Below, in pieces: positions 16,835 through 23,520 of a DNA stretch of 35,996 nt (its first letter is position 1; every line of letters begins with the position of its first letter). Below the pieces are notes generated by a model that had not been told where the DNA came from, made no database searches, and worked only from the letters and a program-made list of their open reading frames with translations. This DNA comes from Candidatus Bacteroides merdipullorum (GTDB lineage: Bacteria; Bacteroidota; Bacteroidia; Bacteroidales; Bacteroidaceae). The stretch lies in NCBI GenBank assembly GCA_019116045.1, contig DXCK01000128.1:1-35996 (forward strand). Reading direction: 5' to 3'. The translations under genes and the position numbers were made by a program.

Positions 16835-16886
16835 CAGACAAAAGCAGAGGGACGACCATCCGTTGCCGAATCGTCGTCCCTCTGCT
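16835..16886 (-). terminator. Rho-independent terminator downstream of tRNA
   Basis: 13-bp perfect stem (16843-16855 with 16874-16886; arm AGCAGAGGGACGA) with an 18-nt loop. On the minus strand it is followed by TTTGTCTGTC. It begins 4 bp past the tRNA 3' end, so it ends the tRNA transcript. Confidence 0.8.
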
Positions 16887-16889
16887 CCG

Positions 16890-16963
16890 TGGACCAGCCA
16901 GGGCTTGAACCTGGGACCTCCAGATTATGAGTCTGTTGCTCTAACCAACTGAGCTACAAGTCC
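16890..16963 (-). tRNA. tRNA-Met (anticodon CAT; Ile2 not excluded)
   Basis: 74-nt cloverleaf on the minus strand: acceptor GGACTTG/CTGGTCC, D-stem GCTC/GAGC, anticodon loop CTCATAA (anticodon CAT at 34-36), T-arm CCAGG TTCAAGC CCTGG, discriminator A73, and no encoded CCA. The D-arm start GTAGCTCAGTTGGTTAGAGC resembles elongator tRNA-Met. A tRNA-Ile2 with modified C34 has the same anticodon and cannot be ruled out by eye. Two non-Watson-Crick positions stand out, U6-U67 and A27-G43. It is flanked by a good promoter and a terminator, so it is a single-gene unit. Confidence 0.93.
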
Positions 16964-16992
16964 GATGCATCCTCTCTGCGGGATAGCGGGGG

Positions 16993-17023
16993 CAAAAGTA
17001 GTACTTTTCCCCGACTTGTGCAA
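16993..17023 (-). promoter_or_regulatory. Promoter of the tRNA gene
   Basis: Minus-strand -7 box TACTTTTG (16993-17000) and -33 TTG (17021-17023) with a 20-bp spacer, a near-ideal Bacteroidetes sigma-ABfr promoter. The transcript would start about 20 nt upstream of the mature tRNA 5' end. Confidence 0.75.
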
Positions 17024-17045
17024 GACTTAGGCGGATATTTTTCAG

Positions 17046-17357
17046 TCAGAACGTGTACTTCCGACGTGGGTTCTTCGGAAACCAACCCTTACGGACGCGC
17101 TCTTCCTGCTCGAAAACCTCTTTAATACTCCAGAAGGAAGAGAATGCAAAAACTCCGAGCAAGGACGACCAGAACAGGTCGGACACGTAGACAGAAGCAG
17201 CCACGCCGGCCACGCCCAACAGCAGAAATGCCCACCAGCAGCGCGTGCCCCAGTAATACTCGGCCTTAATCACAGCGGGATGGAACAGGCCGATGATGAG
17301 AAACGTGCAAATGCCGATGACCAGTCCGCCTACACGGTATTCTGTCAGAATCTCCAT
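17046..17357 (-). CDS. DUF4491 family small membrane protein
   Basis: 103 residues starting MEILTEYRVGGLVIG; upstream in-frame codons overlap the Lrp gene and look non-native. Three or four membrane helices are visible: GGLVIGICTFLIIGLF, an AEYYWGTRCWWAFLLLGVAGVAASVY block, and LFWSSLLGVFAFSSFW. The motif 'FHPAVIKAEYYWGTRCWW' is characteristic of the DUF4491 family of Bacteroidetes, whose function is unknown. The C-terminal tail is charged and cytoplasm-like (EQEERVRKGWFPKNPRRK). It starts 4 bp after the stop of the Lrp/AsnC gene, so both are co-transcribed. Whether the regulator acts on it is not known. Confidence 0.88.
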   Translation of the reverse strand: MEILTEYRVGGLVIGICTFLIIGLFHPAVIKAEYYWGTRCWWAFLLLGVAGVAASVYVSDLFWSSLLGVFAFSSFWSIKEVFEQEERVRKGWFPKNPRRKYTF

Positions 17358-17361
17358 AGGC

Positions 17362-17823
17362 TCATTCCGGGCAAATGGGCACTTCTTTCTTGATGCTCTG
17401 CTCCAGCGAGATAAGGGTTTCGGTGGAGATGACACCCGGGATTTCCTGCATCTTGCTGTTGAGCAGCTCCATCAGGTGTTCGTTGTCGCGGGCGTAGAGC
17501 TTGGTCAGCATGGTGTAGGGGCCGGTGGTGAAATGACATTCCACTACTTCGGGGATTTTCTTCATTTCGGCCACGACGGACTTGTACATGGAGCCTTTTT
17601 CGAGTTTGATACCTACATAGGTACATGTCCGGTAGCCTAAGGACTTGGGATTGACGTGGTATCCCGAACCGATGATTACGCCCAAGTCAATCAAGCGCTG
17701 CACACGCTGGTGGATGGCTGCACGCGACACGCCACATTCTGCCGCCACGTCTTTAAACGGGATGCGGGCGTTCTGCGAGATGATCTCGAGAATCTGCCGA
17801 TCAAGGTTGTCTATTTTTTCCAT
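17362..17823 (-). CDS. Lrp/AsnC family transcriptional regulator
   Basis: 153 residues with the normal Lrp build. The N-terminal winged helix-turn-helix (about 5-60) includes LDRQILEIISQNARIPFKDVA and the recognition part CGVSRAAIHQRVQRLIDLGVI. The C-terminal RAM/ligand domain (about 70-145) contains VVECHFTTGPYTMLTKLYA. Lrp-type proteins form octamers or dimers and sense amino acids or related small molecules; the ligand here is unknown. The ATG is preceded by a -7 box at 17864-17871. It heads a two-gene unit with DUF4491. Length and domain spacing are typical. Confidence 0.94.
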   Translation of the reverse strand: MEKIDNLDRQILEIISQNARIPFKDVAAECGVSRAAIHQRVQRLIDLGVIIGSGYHVNPKSLGYRTCTYVGIKLEKGSMYKSVVAEMKKIPEVVECHFTTGPYTMLTKLYARDNEHLMELLNSKMQEIPGVISTETLISLEQSIKKEVPICPE

Positions 17824-17863
17824 GATGTTTAGTATAAGATGAAAACGATTGTCAAATAGTAAG

Positions 17864-17871
17864 CAAATATA
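17864..17871 (-). promoter_or_regulatory. Putative -7 box of the Lrp gene
   Basis: Minus-strand TATATTTG matches TAnnTTTG, in an AT-rich stretch about 41 bp upstream of the Lrp ATG. A TTG (17896-17898) lies 24 bp further up, longer than the ideal spacer. Confidence 0.5.
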
Positions 17872-17921
17872 GCACTTTATTTTAATTTATCTATGCAAAA
17901 CAAAGGAAAAATGCGGAAAAG

Positions 17922-17970
17922 GCAAAAAAAGCGGGCAGGACACGTGCTTTTGCAGCATTTGTCCTGCCCG
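17922..17970 (-). terminator. Rho-independent terminator of the FKBP operon
   Basis: 11-bp perfect stem (17932-17942 with 17960-17970; arm CGGGCAGGACA) with a 17-nt loop. On the minus strand it is followed by CTTTTTTTGCC. It lies 36 bp past the stop of the FKBP lipoprotein gene. Confidence 0.88.
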
Positions 17971-18006
17971 TTTGTCACGCGAAACGGCGTGGGCTGAAGC
18001 CGGCCG

Positions 18007-18897
18007 TTATTTCTTCGGTTTCTCGATGCCCACCAGTTCCACTTCGAATATCAATGCGGAGAAAGGTTTGATCTTACCCGACTGACGAGAACCGTAAGCC
18101 AGTTCGTAAGGGATGTAGAGTTCCCACTTCGAGCCGACAGGCATCATGGTCAGTGCCTCGCTCCAACCCTTGATGACTTGTCTGGGCGAGAACGTAGCGG
18201 GTTTGCTCTTGCCGTTCTTGTCTTTGCGCTTGTAGGAGCTGTCGAACTCGGTGCCGTCGATAAGCGTGCCTTTGTAGTTCACCTGCACGCGGCTCGTGTC
18301 AGCGGGGACGGGGCCGTTGCCTTTGGTCAGAATCTTATACTGCAAGCCGCTTTCGGTAGTCTGCACGCCCTCTTTCGTCTTGTTTTCGGCCAGGAACTTC
18401 TCGCCGGCAGCCTTGTTGTCGGCAAACTCCACGGCCAGAGCCTTCTCGCGGATGGCTTCCATCTGGGTGCGCATGTAGCCTTCGGCCTCAATCTGCTTCA
18501 TGACATCTTCGCGGTGCAGGGTGCCTGCCACGAATCCGGCCAACATGTTCTCGCGGCTCAGTGTCTGCGTGGAATCGTTGCCGAAAATCTGGCGGTTGAA
18601 GCCTTCCACCCATTGCTTGCTGACCATGTTGCCCACCTGCAGGCCGACCACGTAGGCCACGTCTTCGGGGTCAATCATCGAAGCGCCCTGGTTGAAGCCC
18701 TTGATAAAATTGGACATCTGCGTCGAGTCGATGCCCTGTTGGCTCAGGAAAGCTTCCAAGCCCTGCGTGCGGGCCATGCCGATGGCATAAGACAGCGAGT
18801 CTACATTGTTTTCAAGATTTGCCTTCGGGCTTTGCGCCGTGCAGGATGCGAAGCCGGCAGCGATGGCTGCGACGGCCAAGAAAGATAACTTTTTCAT
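18007..18897 (-). CDS. FKBP-type peptidyl-prolyl isomerase, lipoprotein
   Basis: 296 residues with a lipoprotein signal (lipobox GFASC, Cys19), so envelope-anchored. Residues ~28-165 form the helical FKBP_N dimerisation domain (NVDSLSYAIGMARTQGLEAF). After a linker, residues ~180-293 are the FKBP domain: VQVNYKGTLIDGTEFDSSYKR, VIKGWSEALTMMPVGSKWELYIP and LAYGSRQSG. The family catalyses cis-trans isomerisation of prolyl bonds and often acts as a chaperone (FkpA, Mip). It starts 21 bp after the stop of a second FKBP gene, so it is the distal gene of a tandem pair. The 80s-loop reads AYGSRQSGKIKPFSALIFEVEL, close to the usual pattern. Confidence 0.94.
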   Translation of the reverse strand: MKKLSFLAVAAIAAGFASCTAQSPKANLENNVDSLSYAIGMARTQGLEAFLSQQGIDSTQMSNFIKGFNQGASMIDPEDVAYVVGLQVGNMVSKQWVEGFNRQIFGNDSTQTLSRENMLAGFVAGTLHREDVMKQIEAEGYMRTQMEAIREKALAVEFADNKAAGEKFLAENKTKEGVQTTESGLQYKILTKGNGPVPADTSRVQVNYKGTLIDGTEFDSSYKRKDKNGKSKPATFSPRQVIKGWSEALTMMPVGSKWELYIPYELAYGSRQSGKIKPFSALIFEVELVGIEKPKK

Positions 18898-18918
18898 GTT
18901 GCTTTTCGTATTTATTTA

Positions 18919-19515
18919 TTATGATTTGATTACTTTCAGAAGTTCTATCTCAAACACCAGCGTGCTGTGCGGCGGGATGAGTTCGCCGGCTCCCTGCGCG
19001 CCATAGGCCAGGTTGCTGGGGATGTAGAGTTTCCACTTGGCGCCTTCGGGCATCAGTTGCAAGGCTTCCACCCATCCGGGGATGACCTGGTTGACGCCGA
19101 ACGTGGCAGGTTGCCCGCGGCGCACGGAACTGTCGAACAGGGTGCCGTCCACCAGCGTGCCCTCGTAGTGGCACTGCACGCGGTCGGTCAGCGTGGCGCG
19201 CGGAGCGTCGGGGTTGCCCGGCACAATCACCTCGTATTGGAGCCCGCTGGGCAGCGTCACCACCTCCGGGCGTTGCTTGTTCTGCTCCAGCAGTTGCTTT
19301 CCCTTCTCTATGTTCTCGGCGTTGACTTTCTTTTCCAGTTCTTCAAAATACTTGTTCACAATCTCTCGAGCCTCTGTATGGCTGATGGCGGTCTCGTTGC
19401 CGTCCAACACATCCTTCACTGCCTGGGCGAAATCTTCGACCACCAGGCCGCGTGCGCCCATACTCCAAAGATTCTGGCCTATCCCCAGGCCAATGGCGTA
19501 GCTGAATTTGTCCAT
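18919..19515 (-). CDS. FKBP-type peptidyl-prolyl isomerase, no signal peptide
   Basis: 198 residues. Helical FKBP_N-like region (1-80, MDKFSYAIGLGIGQNLWSMG) and FKBP domain (about 90-198: VQCHYEGTLVDGTLFDSSVRRG, VIPGWVEALQLMPEGAKWKLYIP, LAYGAQGAGELIPPHSTLVFEIEL). No signal peptide is seen, so it is probably cytoplasmic, like FklB. Its partner downstream (21 bp) carries a lipoprotein signal, so the pair would supply the same activity in two compartments. The chosen ATG is preceded by a consensus -7 box about 65 bp upstream, and no longer in-frame extension fits a signal sequence. Confidence 0.93.
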   Translation of the reverse strand: MDKFSYAIGLGIGQNLWSMGARGLVVEDFAQAVKDVLDGNETAISHTEAREIVNKYFEELEKKVNAENIEKGKQLLEQNKQRPEVVTLPSGLQYEVIVPGNPDAPRATLTDRVQCHYEGTLVDGTLFDSSVRRGQPATFGVNQVIPGWVEALQLMPEGAKWKLYIPSNLAYGAQGAGELIPPHSTLVFEIELLKVIKS

Positions 19516-19579
19516 GTTTTCGTTTTAATCTGCCGGCCGGTTCCGGTTCGTTGCCAGCCGGTTGTCATTTTGTAAGGCG

Positions 19580-19587
19580 CAAAAGTA
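19580..19587 (-). promoter_or_regulatory. Putative -7 box of the FKBP operon
   Basis: Minus-strand TACTTTTG matches TAnnTTTG about 65 bp before the FKBP ATG. The -33 region shows TTC rather than TTG. It is divergent from the sialidase promoter across a 262-bp gap. Confidence 0.55.
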
Positions 19588-19715
19588 CGTCTTTTCTCCG
19601 AATGAAGAAACTTTCGCTGATTTAAAAAATCTTAGCATGACGAAAAAAGCCCGCAAAAGAAACGAGACAATCTGCCCTTCTGCCGGCGCCGACGCCCTTT
19701 TCCGCCCGCCCTTTG

Positions 19716-19746
19716 CTTGGAAATCCGAATAGAATCCGTACATTTG
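19716..19746 (+). promoter_or_regulatory. Promoter of the sialidase gene
   Basis: A TTG at 19717-19719 and TACATTTG at 19739-19746 with a 19-bp spacer fit the Bacteroidetes promoter model well. Transcription would start near 19753, downstream of the in-frame GTG at 19748. That favours the ATG at 19778 as the true start. Confidence 0.72.
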
Positions 19747-19777
19747 CGTGAAAAGAACTTTAATCCTTCGCTACCTT

Positions 19778-21409
19778 ATGAATACCAAAGCATCCCTCCT
19801 TCTGCTCTGCCTCTGGGCAGCCCTGTCCGTACAGGCAGCCGGCGACACTGTTTTCGTACGTACGCCCGCCATTCCCATCCTGCTGGACCGCCAGGACAAC
19901 GAACTGATGTATCTCCGCATCGAGGCTGCCGACTCCCGCCGGCTGGACTGCGTGCAGGTGCGTTTCGGCGACGAGACGGACTTGAGCAGCATCGAAAGCG
20001 TCAAACTGTACTATGGCGGCACAGACCGCACCCGCAAACGCCCGGCCGACTTCTTCTACCCCGTGGCCTACATCCCCCTGCACCAGCCCGGCCAGACCCG
20101 AGCCGCCTCTCCGTCTTACTCGGTGCTGAAAGACGAAGTGAAGCATCCCGGACGCGAAGTGACCCTGGAGGCAGGACAAGACTTGTTCCCGGGCACCAAC
20201 TATTTCTGGGTAAGCCTGCAGATGAAACGTTCGACCCCGCTGACCGCCCGGCTGACCGCCAGCCTGGCCGGGGCACAGTTGGACGGACGCGAGGCTACGA
20301 TATCGGGCACGGGCTTTAGCACTACGCGCCGAATGGCCGTGGGTGTGCGCCACGCCGGCGACGACGGCGCGGCCGCCTACCGCATACCGGGACTGGCCAC
20401 GACCACCCGGGGCACGCTGCTCGCCGTCTACGACGTGCGTCACAACAGCAGTGTGGACCTTCAGGAAGACATCGAGATAGGATTGAGCCGCAGCACCGAC
20501 GGCGGACAGACGTGGGAGAAGATGCGCATCCCCCTGAGCTTCGGAGAATACGACGGACTGCCCCGCGCACAGAACGGCGTGGGCGACCCGGCCATTCTGG
20601 TAGACCACGCGACGGGCACTGTCTGGATTATGGCCGCCTGGACACACGGCATGGGCAACGCCCGCGCCTGGAACCAGTCGAAACCGGGCATGGACATCGA
20701 GCAGACGGGACAACTGGTGCTGGCACGCAGCGATGACGACGGACGCACCTGGTCGCCCCCTATCAACATCACCGCCCAGGTGAAGCAGCCCGAATGGCAC
20801 TTCTTGTTGCAAGGCCCCGGACGGGGCATCTGCACGACGGACGGCACGCTGGTCTTTGCCGGACAGTTCATCGCCGCCGACCGCACGCCCCATGCCTGCC
20901 TCATCTACAGCCGCGACCACGGACAAACGTGGAGCATCAGCCAGCCGGCCCGGAGCAACACAACCGAAGCCCAGGTGGCGGAAGTACGACCCGGCGAGTT
21001 AATGCTGAACATGCGCGACAACCGAGGGGGCAGCCGGGCGGTGTGCACCACCAACGACCTGGGGCAGACCTGGCAGGAACACCCGTCGTCGCGCAGTGCC
21101 TTGCAAGAACCCGTCTGCATGGCCAGCCTGCTGCATGTCCGCGCCGAAGACAATGCCACGGGGCGCGACCTGCTGCTCTTCTCGAACCCCGACAGCCCGA
21201 AGCGCCGCCACCGCATCACCGTGAAGCTGAGCACCGACGGAGGCCTGACGTGGCCCGCCGCACAGCAAGTCCTGCTGGACGAGGGCGAGAGCTGGGGCTA
21301 CTCGTGCCTCACGATGATTGACCGCGAGACGGTGGGCATCCTCTACGAAAGCAGCACGGCGCACATTCTCTTCCAGGCCATCCCGCTGGCAGACTTGCTG
21401 GGCGACTGA
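19778..21409 (+). CDS. nanH: Exo-alpha-sialidase (GH33), NanH type
   Basis: 543 residues from the ATG at 19778, with signal peptide MNTKASLLLLCLWAALSVQA. Residues ~25-180 form the N-terminal sandwich domain typical of Bacteroidetes sialidases (BNR-neuraminidase N-terminal type). The catalytic six-blade propeller follows with the YRIP arginine motif (AYRIPGLATTTRGTLLAVYDVRHN region) and Asp boxes STDGGQTW, SDDDGRTW, SRDHGQTW, TNDLGQTW and STDGGLTW. The enzyme releases terminal sialic acids from host mucin and glycoproteins in the periplasm or at the cell surface. Its length agrees with NanH of Bacteroides fragilis (about 544). It has its own promoter and stands alone; no nan catabolic genes are in the window. 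The next gene is convergent and starts 9 bp after the stop. Confidence 0.95.
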   Translation: MNTKASLLLLCLWAALSVQAAGDTVFVRTPAIPILLDRQDNELMYLRIEAADSRRLDCVQVRFGDETDLSSIESVKLYYGGTDRTRKRPADFFYPVAYIPLHQPGQTRAASPSYSVLKDEVKHPGREVTLEAGQDLFPGTNYFWVSLQMKRSTPLTARLTASLAGAQLDGREATISGTGFSTTRRMAVGVRHAGDDGAAAYRIPGLATTTRGTLLAVYDVRHNSSVDLQEDIEIGLSRSTDGGQTWEKMRIPLSFGEYDGLPRAQNGVGDPAILVDHATGTVWIMAAWTHGMGNARAWNQSKPGMDIEQTGQLVLARSDDDGRTWSPPINITAQVKQPEWHFLLQGPGRGICTTDGTLVFAGQFIAADRTPHACLIYSRDHGQTWSISQPARSNTTEAQVAEVRPGELMLNMRDNRGGSRAVCTTNDLGQTWQEHPSSRSALQEPVCMASLLHVRAEDNATGRDLLLFSNPDSPKRRHRITVKLSTDGGLTWPAAQQVLLDEGESWGYSCLTMIDRETVGILYESSTAHILFQAIPLADLLGD

Positions 21410-21418
21410 CGTCCTGCC

Positions 21419-21877
21419 CTACTCCACGGGCAGTTCTTCCGCACTGTCCCAACCGTGGCGAACGTCGAAGCGCCCCTCCGAGATGCGCCCGCCAGCGAAT
21501 GTCCCGCTGAACACGAAACCGTCATGGCGGCTGATGTAGGCACGCCCCTCGCCCAAGTCTTCGCCAGAAGACAAGGCCGCGCTGTACGTACACTCCTGCC
21601 CCGCCACGGGCGCGAAGAAGGTCAGGCTGATGTTCTCAAACTGGGCCACGGGAGCCGTCAGCACAAAGCGGCTCTCGCTGCCGCTGCTCTCGTCCGACAC
21701 GTGCGGCAGGCCGTAGCGGCCGCTGGTGTACACCCAGCCGTCTATCAGGCAGCCGAACGTGTCCAGCCCTTCTGCCGTTGCCTCAGGCATCAGCGTAGGA
21801 TCGACCGACTTGTCCTCTTCGCAGGAGACCAGCCAGGCCGACAAGACAATCAGAAAAAGAGAATAAAGGGTCTTCAT
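21419..21877 (-). CDS. Small lipoprotein, unknown function
   Basis: 152 residues with a clear lipobox (LVSC, Cys19 in MKTLYSLFLIVLSAWLVSCEED). The mature part begins with an acidic stretch, then FGCLIDGWVYTSGRYG near residues 42-57. The rest is beta-rich with a pattern 'GFVFSGTFAGGRISEGRFDVR'. The 'G-x-x-DG-x-x-Y' start resembles small DUF5025/DUF6252-type Bacteroidetes lipoproteins, but I cannot confirm the family. The gene ends 9 bp from the convergent sialidase stop. It lies 138 bp downstream of the barrel gene, a gap filled by a 22-bp repeat array, so the two may or may not be one transcript. Confidence 0.75.
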   Translation of the reverse strand: MKTLYSLFLIVLSAWLVSCEEDKSVDPTLMPEATAEGLDTFGCLIDGWVYTSGRYGLPHVSDESSGSESRFVLTAPVAQFENISLTFFAPVAGQECTYSAALSSGEDLGEGRAYISRHDGFVFSGTFAGGRISEGRFDVRHGWDSAEELPVE

Positions 21878-21920
21878 TGTAAATCAATCAGATAGTTCAT
21901 ATTCATAGATTCCGCACCTC

Positions 21921-22008
21921 TGCCGGACAAGAGGCGCGCTCCGTCCGCACACGAAGCCTGCCCCGTCCGGACAAGCGCCACGGCTGTCGCGCAGCGGAAG
22001 GCGGTTGG
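21921..22008 (+). repeat. 22-bp-period degenerate repeat array (copy C, best preserved)
   Basis: Four units with cores at 21924, 21946, 21968 and 21990, exactly 22 bp apart. Units read TGCCGGACAAGAGGCG, GTCCGCACACGAAGCC, GTCCGGACAAGCGCC and TCGCGCAGCGGAAGG, each followed by a GC-rich tail. It fills the gap between the barrel gene and the lipoprotein gene (both minus). Confidence 0.6.
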
Positions 22009-22015
22009 CAAAAAA

Positions 22016-22684
22016 TCAGAAACGCCAGGCCAGCCCGGCCTGCAGGGACAGTTGCCCGAAATAGCCCGTGCCCGTCTTGGGCTGCTCCACGTTCCAATGC
22101 TCGTCGTGGTAGGTCACCCGGTAGCGGTCTGCCGTCGACAGCAGCCAGTGCAGCCGCAGCGCCACCGCCCAGTGGCGGGCAAAGGCATACTCGCCGCCCG
22201 CCGACAGGTTGGCCGCCAGCTTGTTCATCGACACGCGGCGGTCACGGCCGTAAACCTGACTACGGTTTTTGAAGAACTGGTAGCCCGCGCCCAGCGACGC
22301 CTGCCACAGCCAGCGGCCCCGCCCGCCGAACAGGCCGAACTGGGGAGCCAGGTAGTGCAGATGCAGGCGGTCGGAACCGTTCTGCCACGAGTTGCTGTAC
22401 GTGCTGCCCTGGTAGAGCAACCCCGGCTGCACACGCACGCGGTGACCGTCGCCCCGCGCGCCGCGCCACCAATAGTCCACCGACCAGGCCACGCCCCGGC
22501 GTAGGTCGTCGCGGTAGCCCGCCTCGGCCAAGGTCAGCCCCAGGAAACGTCCCGTGTAGCACGCCGGGCCCACTTGCACGCTCAGCGACGAATGGTCGGC
22601 CAACACACTCTGCGCCCGCAACGGTAACTCAGAAAGGAGCAGAAGCAATGCCGTGCACAAGACGGTCAGAATACGTTTGTCCAT
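22016..22684 (-). CDS. Outer-membrane beta-barrel protein, unknown function
   Basis: 222 residues. A signal peptide (MDKRILTVLCTALLLLLSELPLRAQ) is followed by alternating amphipathic strands rich in Tyr and Trp (SLSVQVGPACYTG, RGVAWSVDYWWRGARG, RVRVQPGLLYQGSTY, WLWQASLGAGYQFF). The chain ends in LSLQAGLAWRF with a terminal Phe, the usual outer-membrane barrel insertion signal. An 8-strand barrel of the OmpW/PorT-like kind is plausible from the size. No ligand can be assigned. It is transcribed away from the sirtuin gene across a 134-bp gap. Confidence 0.8.
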   Translation of the reverse strand: MDKRILTVLCTALLLLLSELPLRAQSVLADHSSLSVQVGPACYTGRFLGLTLAEAGYRDDLRRGVAWSVDYWWRGARGDGHRVRVQPGLLYQGSTYSNSWQNGSDRLHLHYLAPQFGLFGGRGRWLWQASLGAGYQFFKNRSQVYGRDRRVSMNKLAANLSAGGEYAFARHWAVALRLHWLLSTADRYRVTYHDEHWNVEQPKTGTGYFGQLSLQAGLAWRF

Positions 22685-22772
22685 AGTCTGTCAAGTTTGG
22701 TTCAACTGTCCGTAAAATGCAAAGAAACAATAAATACTGCACATTTCCTGTTACGAAGAAACGGGAAAAGCG

Positions 22773-22780
22773 TATTTTTG
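22773..22780 (+). promoter_or_regulatory. Putative -7 box of the sirtuin gene
   Basis: TATTTTTG fits TAnnTTTG 38 bp before the sirtuin ATG at 22819. The -33 element (CTG, 22748-22750) is weak. In-frame codons upstream of 22819 would lie before or across this box, which supports the later start. Confidence 0.5.
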
Positions 22781-22818
22781 TGGAAGAAGAAAAACGGAAA
22801 CCCTTAAACAGTCATCGT

Positions 22819-23520
22819 ATGAAAAAGAATCTTGTCATCCTGACCGGCGCAGGCATGAGCGCCGAAAGCGGCATCAGCACCTTCCGCGACGCGGGCGGGC
22901 TGTGGGAACAGTATCCCGTAGAGCAAGTGGCCACACCCGAAGGCTACGCGCGCAACCCGGGACTGGTCATCGACTTCTACAACCAGCGGCGCAAGCAACT
23001 GCTGGACGTGCAGCCCAACGAGGGCCACCGTGGCCTGGCCGAACTGGAGCACGACTTCAACGTGACCGTCGTCACGCAAAACGTGGACAACCTGCACGAA
23101 CGCGCCGGCAGCACGCACGTCATCCACCTGCACGGCGAGCTGACCAAGGTCTGCTCCAGCCGCGACCCCTATAACCCGGCCTACATCAAAGAGCTGAAAC
23201 CCGAGGAATACGACGTCCGCCTGGGCGACCTGGCCGGCGACGGCAGCCAGTTGCGCCCGTTCATCGTGTGGTTCGGCGAGGCTGTTCCCGAAATCGAGAC
23301 AGCCATCCGCTTCGTGCAAAAGGCAGACATCTTTGTCATCATCGGCACTTCGCTCAATGTCTATCCCGCCGCCGGACTCTTGTACTACGTGCCCGACACG
23401 GCTCCCGTCTACCTCATCGACCCCAAACCCGTCGACGCCCACTCCGACCGCCCCATCCATGTCATCCGGAAAGGAGCCTCGGAAGGCGTCAAGGAACTGC
23501 GGAAGATGCTCGTGCCGTAG
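22819..23520 (+). CDS. cobB: Class III sirtuin, NAD-dependent protein deacylase
   Basis: 233 residues starting MKKNLVILTGAGMSAESG. NAD-binding motifs are GAGMSAESGISTFRD (10-24), TQNVDNLHERAG (86-97) and GTSLNVYPAAGL (176-187). The catalytic His is His105 in HLHGEL. Tyr54 and Arg57 in DFYNQR match the Tyr-x-x-Arg pair that gives class III sirtuins (CobB, SIRT5) preference for succinyl and malonyl lysine. The small domain lacks the usual Cys4 zinc site: only one Cys (112) is found where C-x2-C...C-x2-C is expected. The region KVCSSRDPYNPAYIKELK replaces it. The fold may thus be stabilised without zinc. The stop is adjacent to the convergent glycosidase stop. Confidence 0.93.
   Translation: MKKNLVILTGAGMSAESGISTFRDAGGLWEQYPVEQVATPEGYARNPGLVIDFYNQRRKQLLDVQPNEGHRGLAELEHDFNVTVVTQNVDNLHERAGSTHVIHLHGELTKVCSSRDPYNPAYIKELKPEEYDVRLGDLAGDGSQLRPFIVWFGEAVPEIETAIRFVQKADIFVIIGTSLNVYPAAGLLYYVPDTAPVYLIDPKPVDAHSDRPIHVIRKGASEGVKELRKMLVP

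Noticed and set aside
19748..19777. GTG at 19748 as the sialidase start
   Set aside because: It lies at the promoter -7 box edge, upstream of the expected transcription start. The ATG at 19778 gives a standard signal peptide and family length.
7263..22008. The 22-bp-period arrays as a CRISPR
   Set aside because: Units are degenerate, directly adjacent and without unique spacers. No cas genes are seen.
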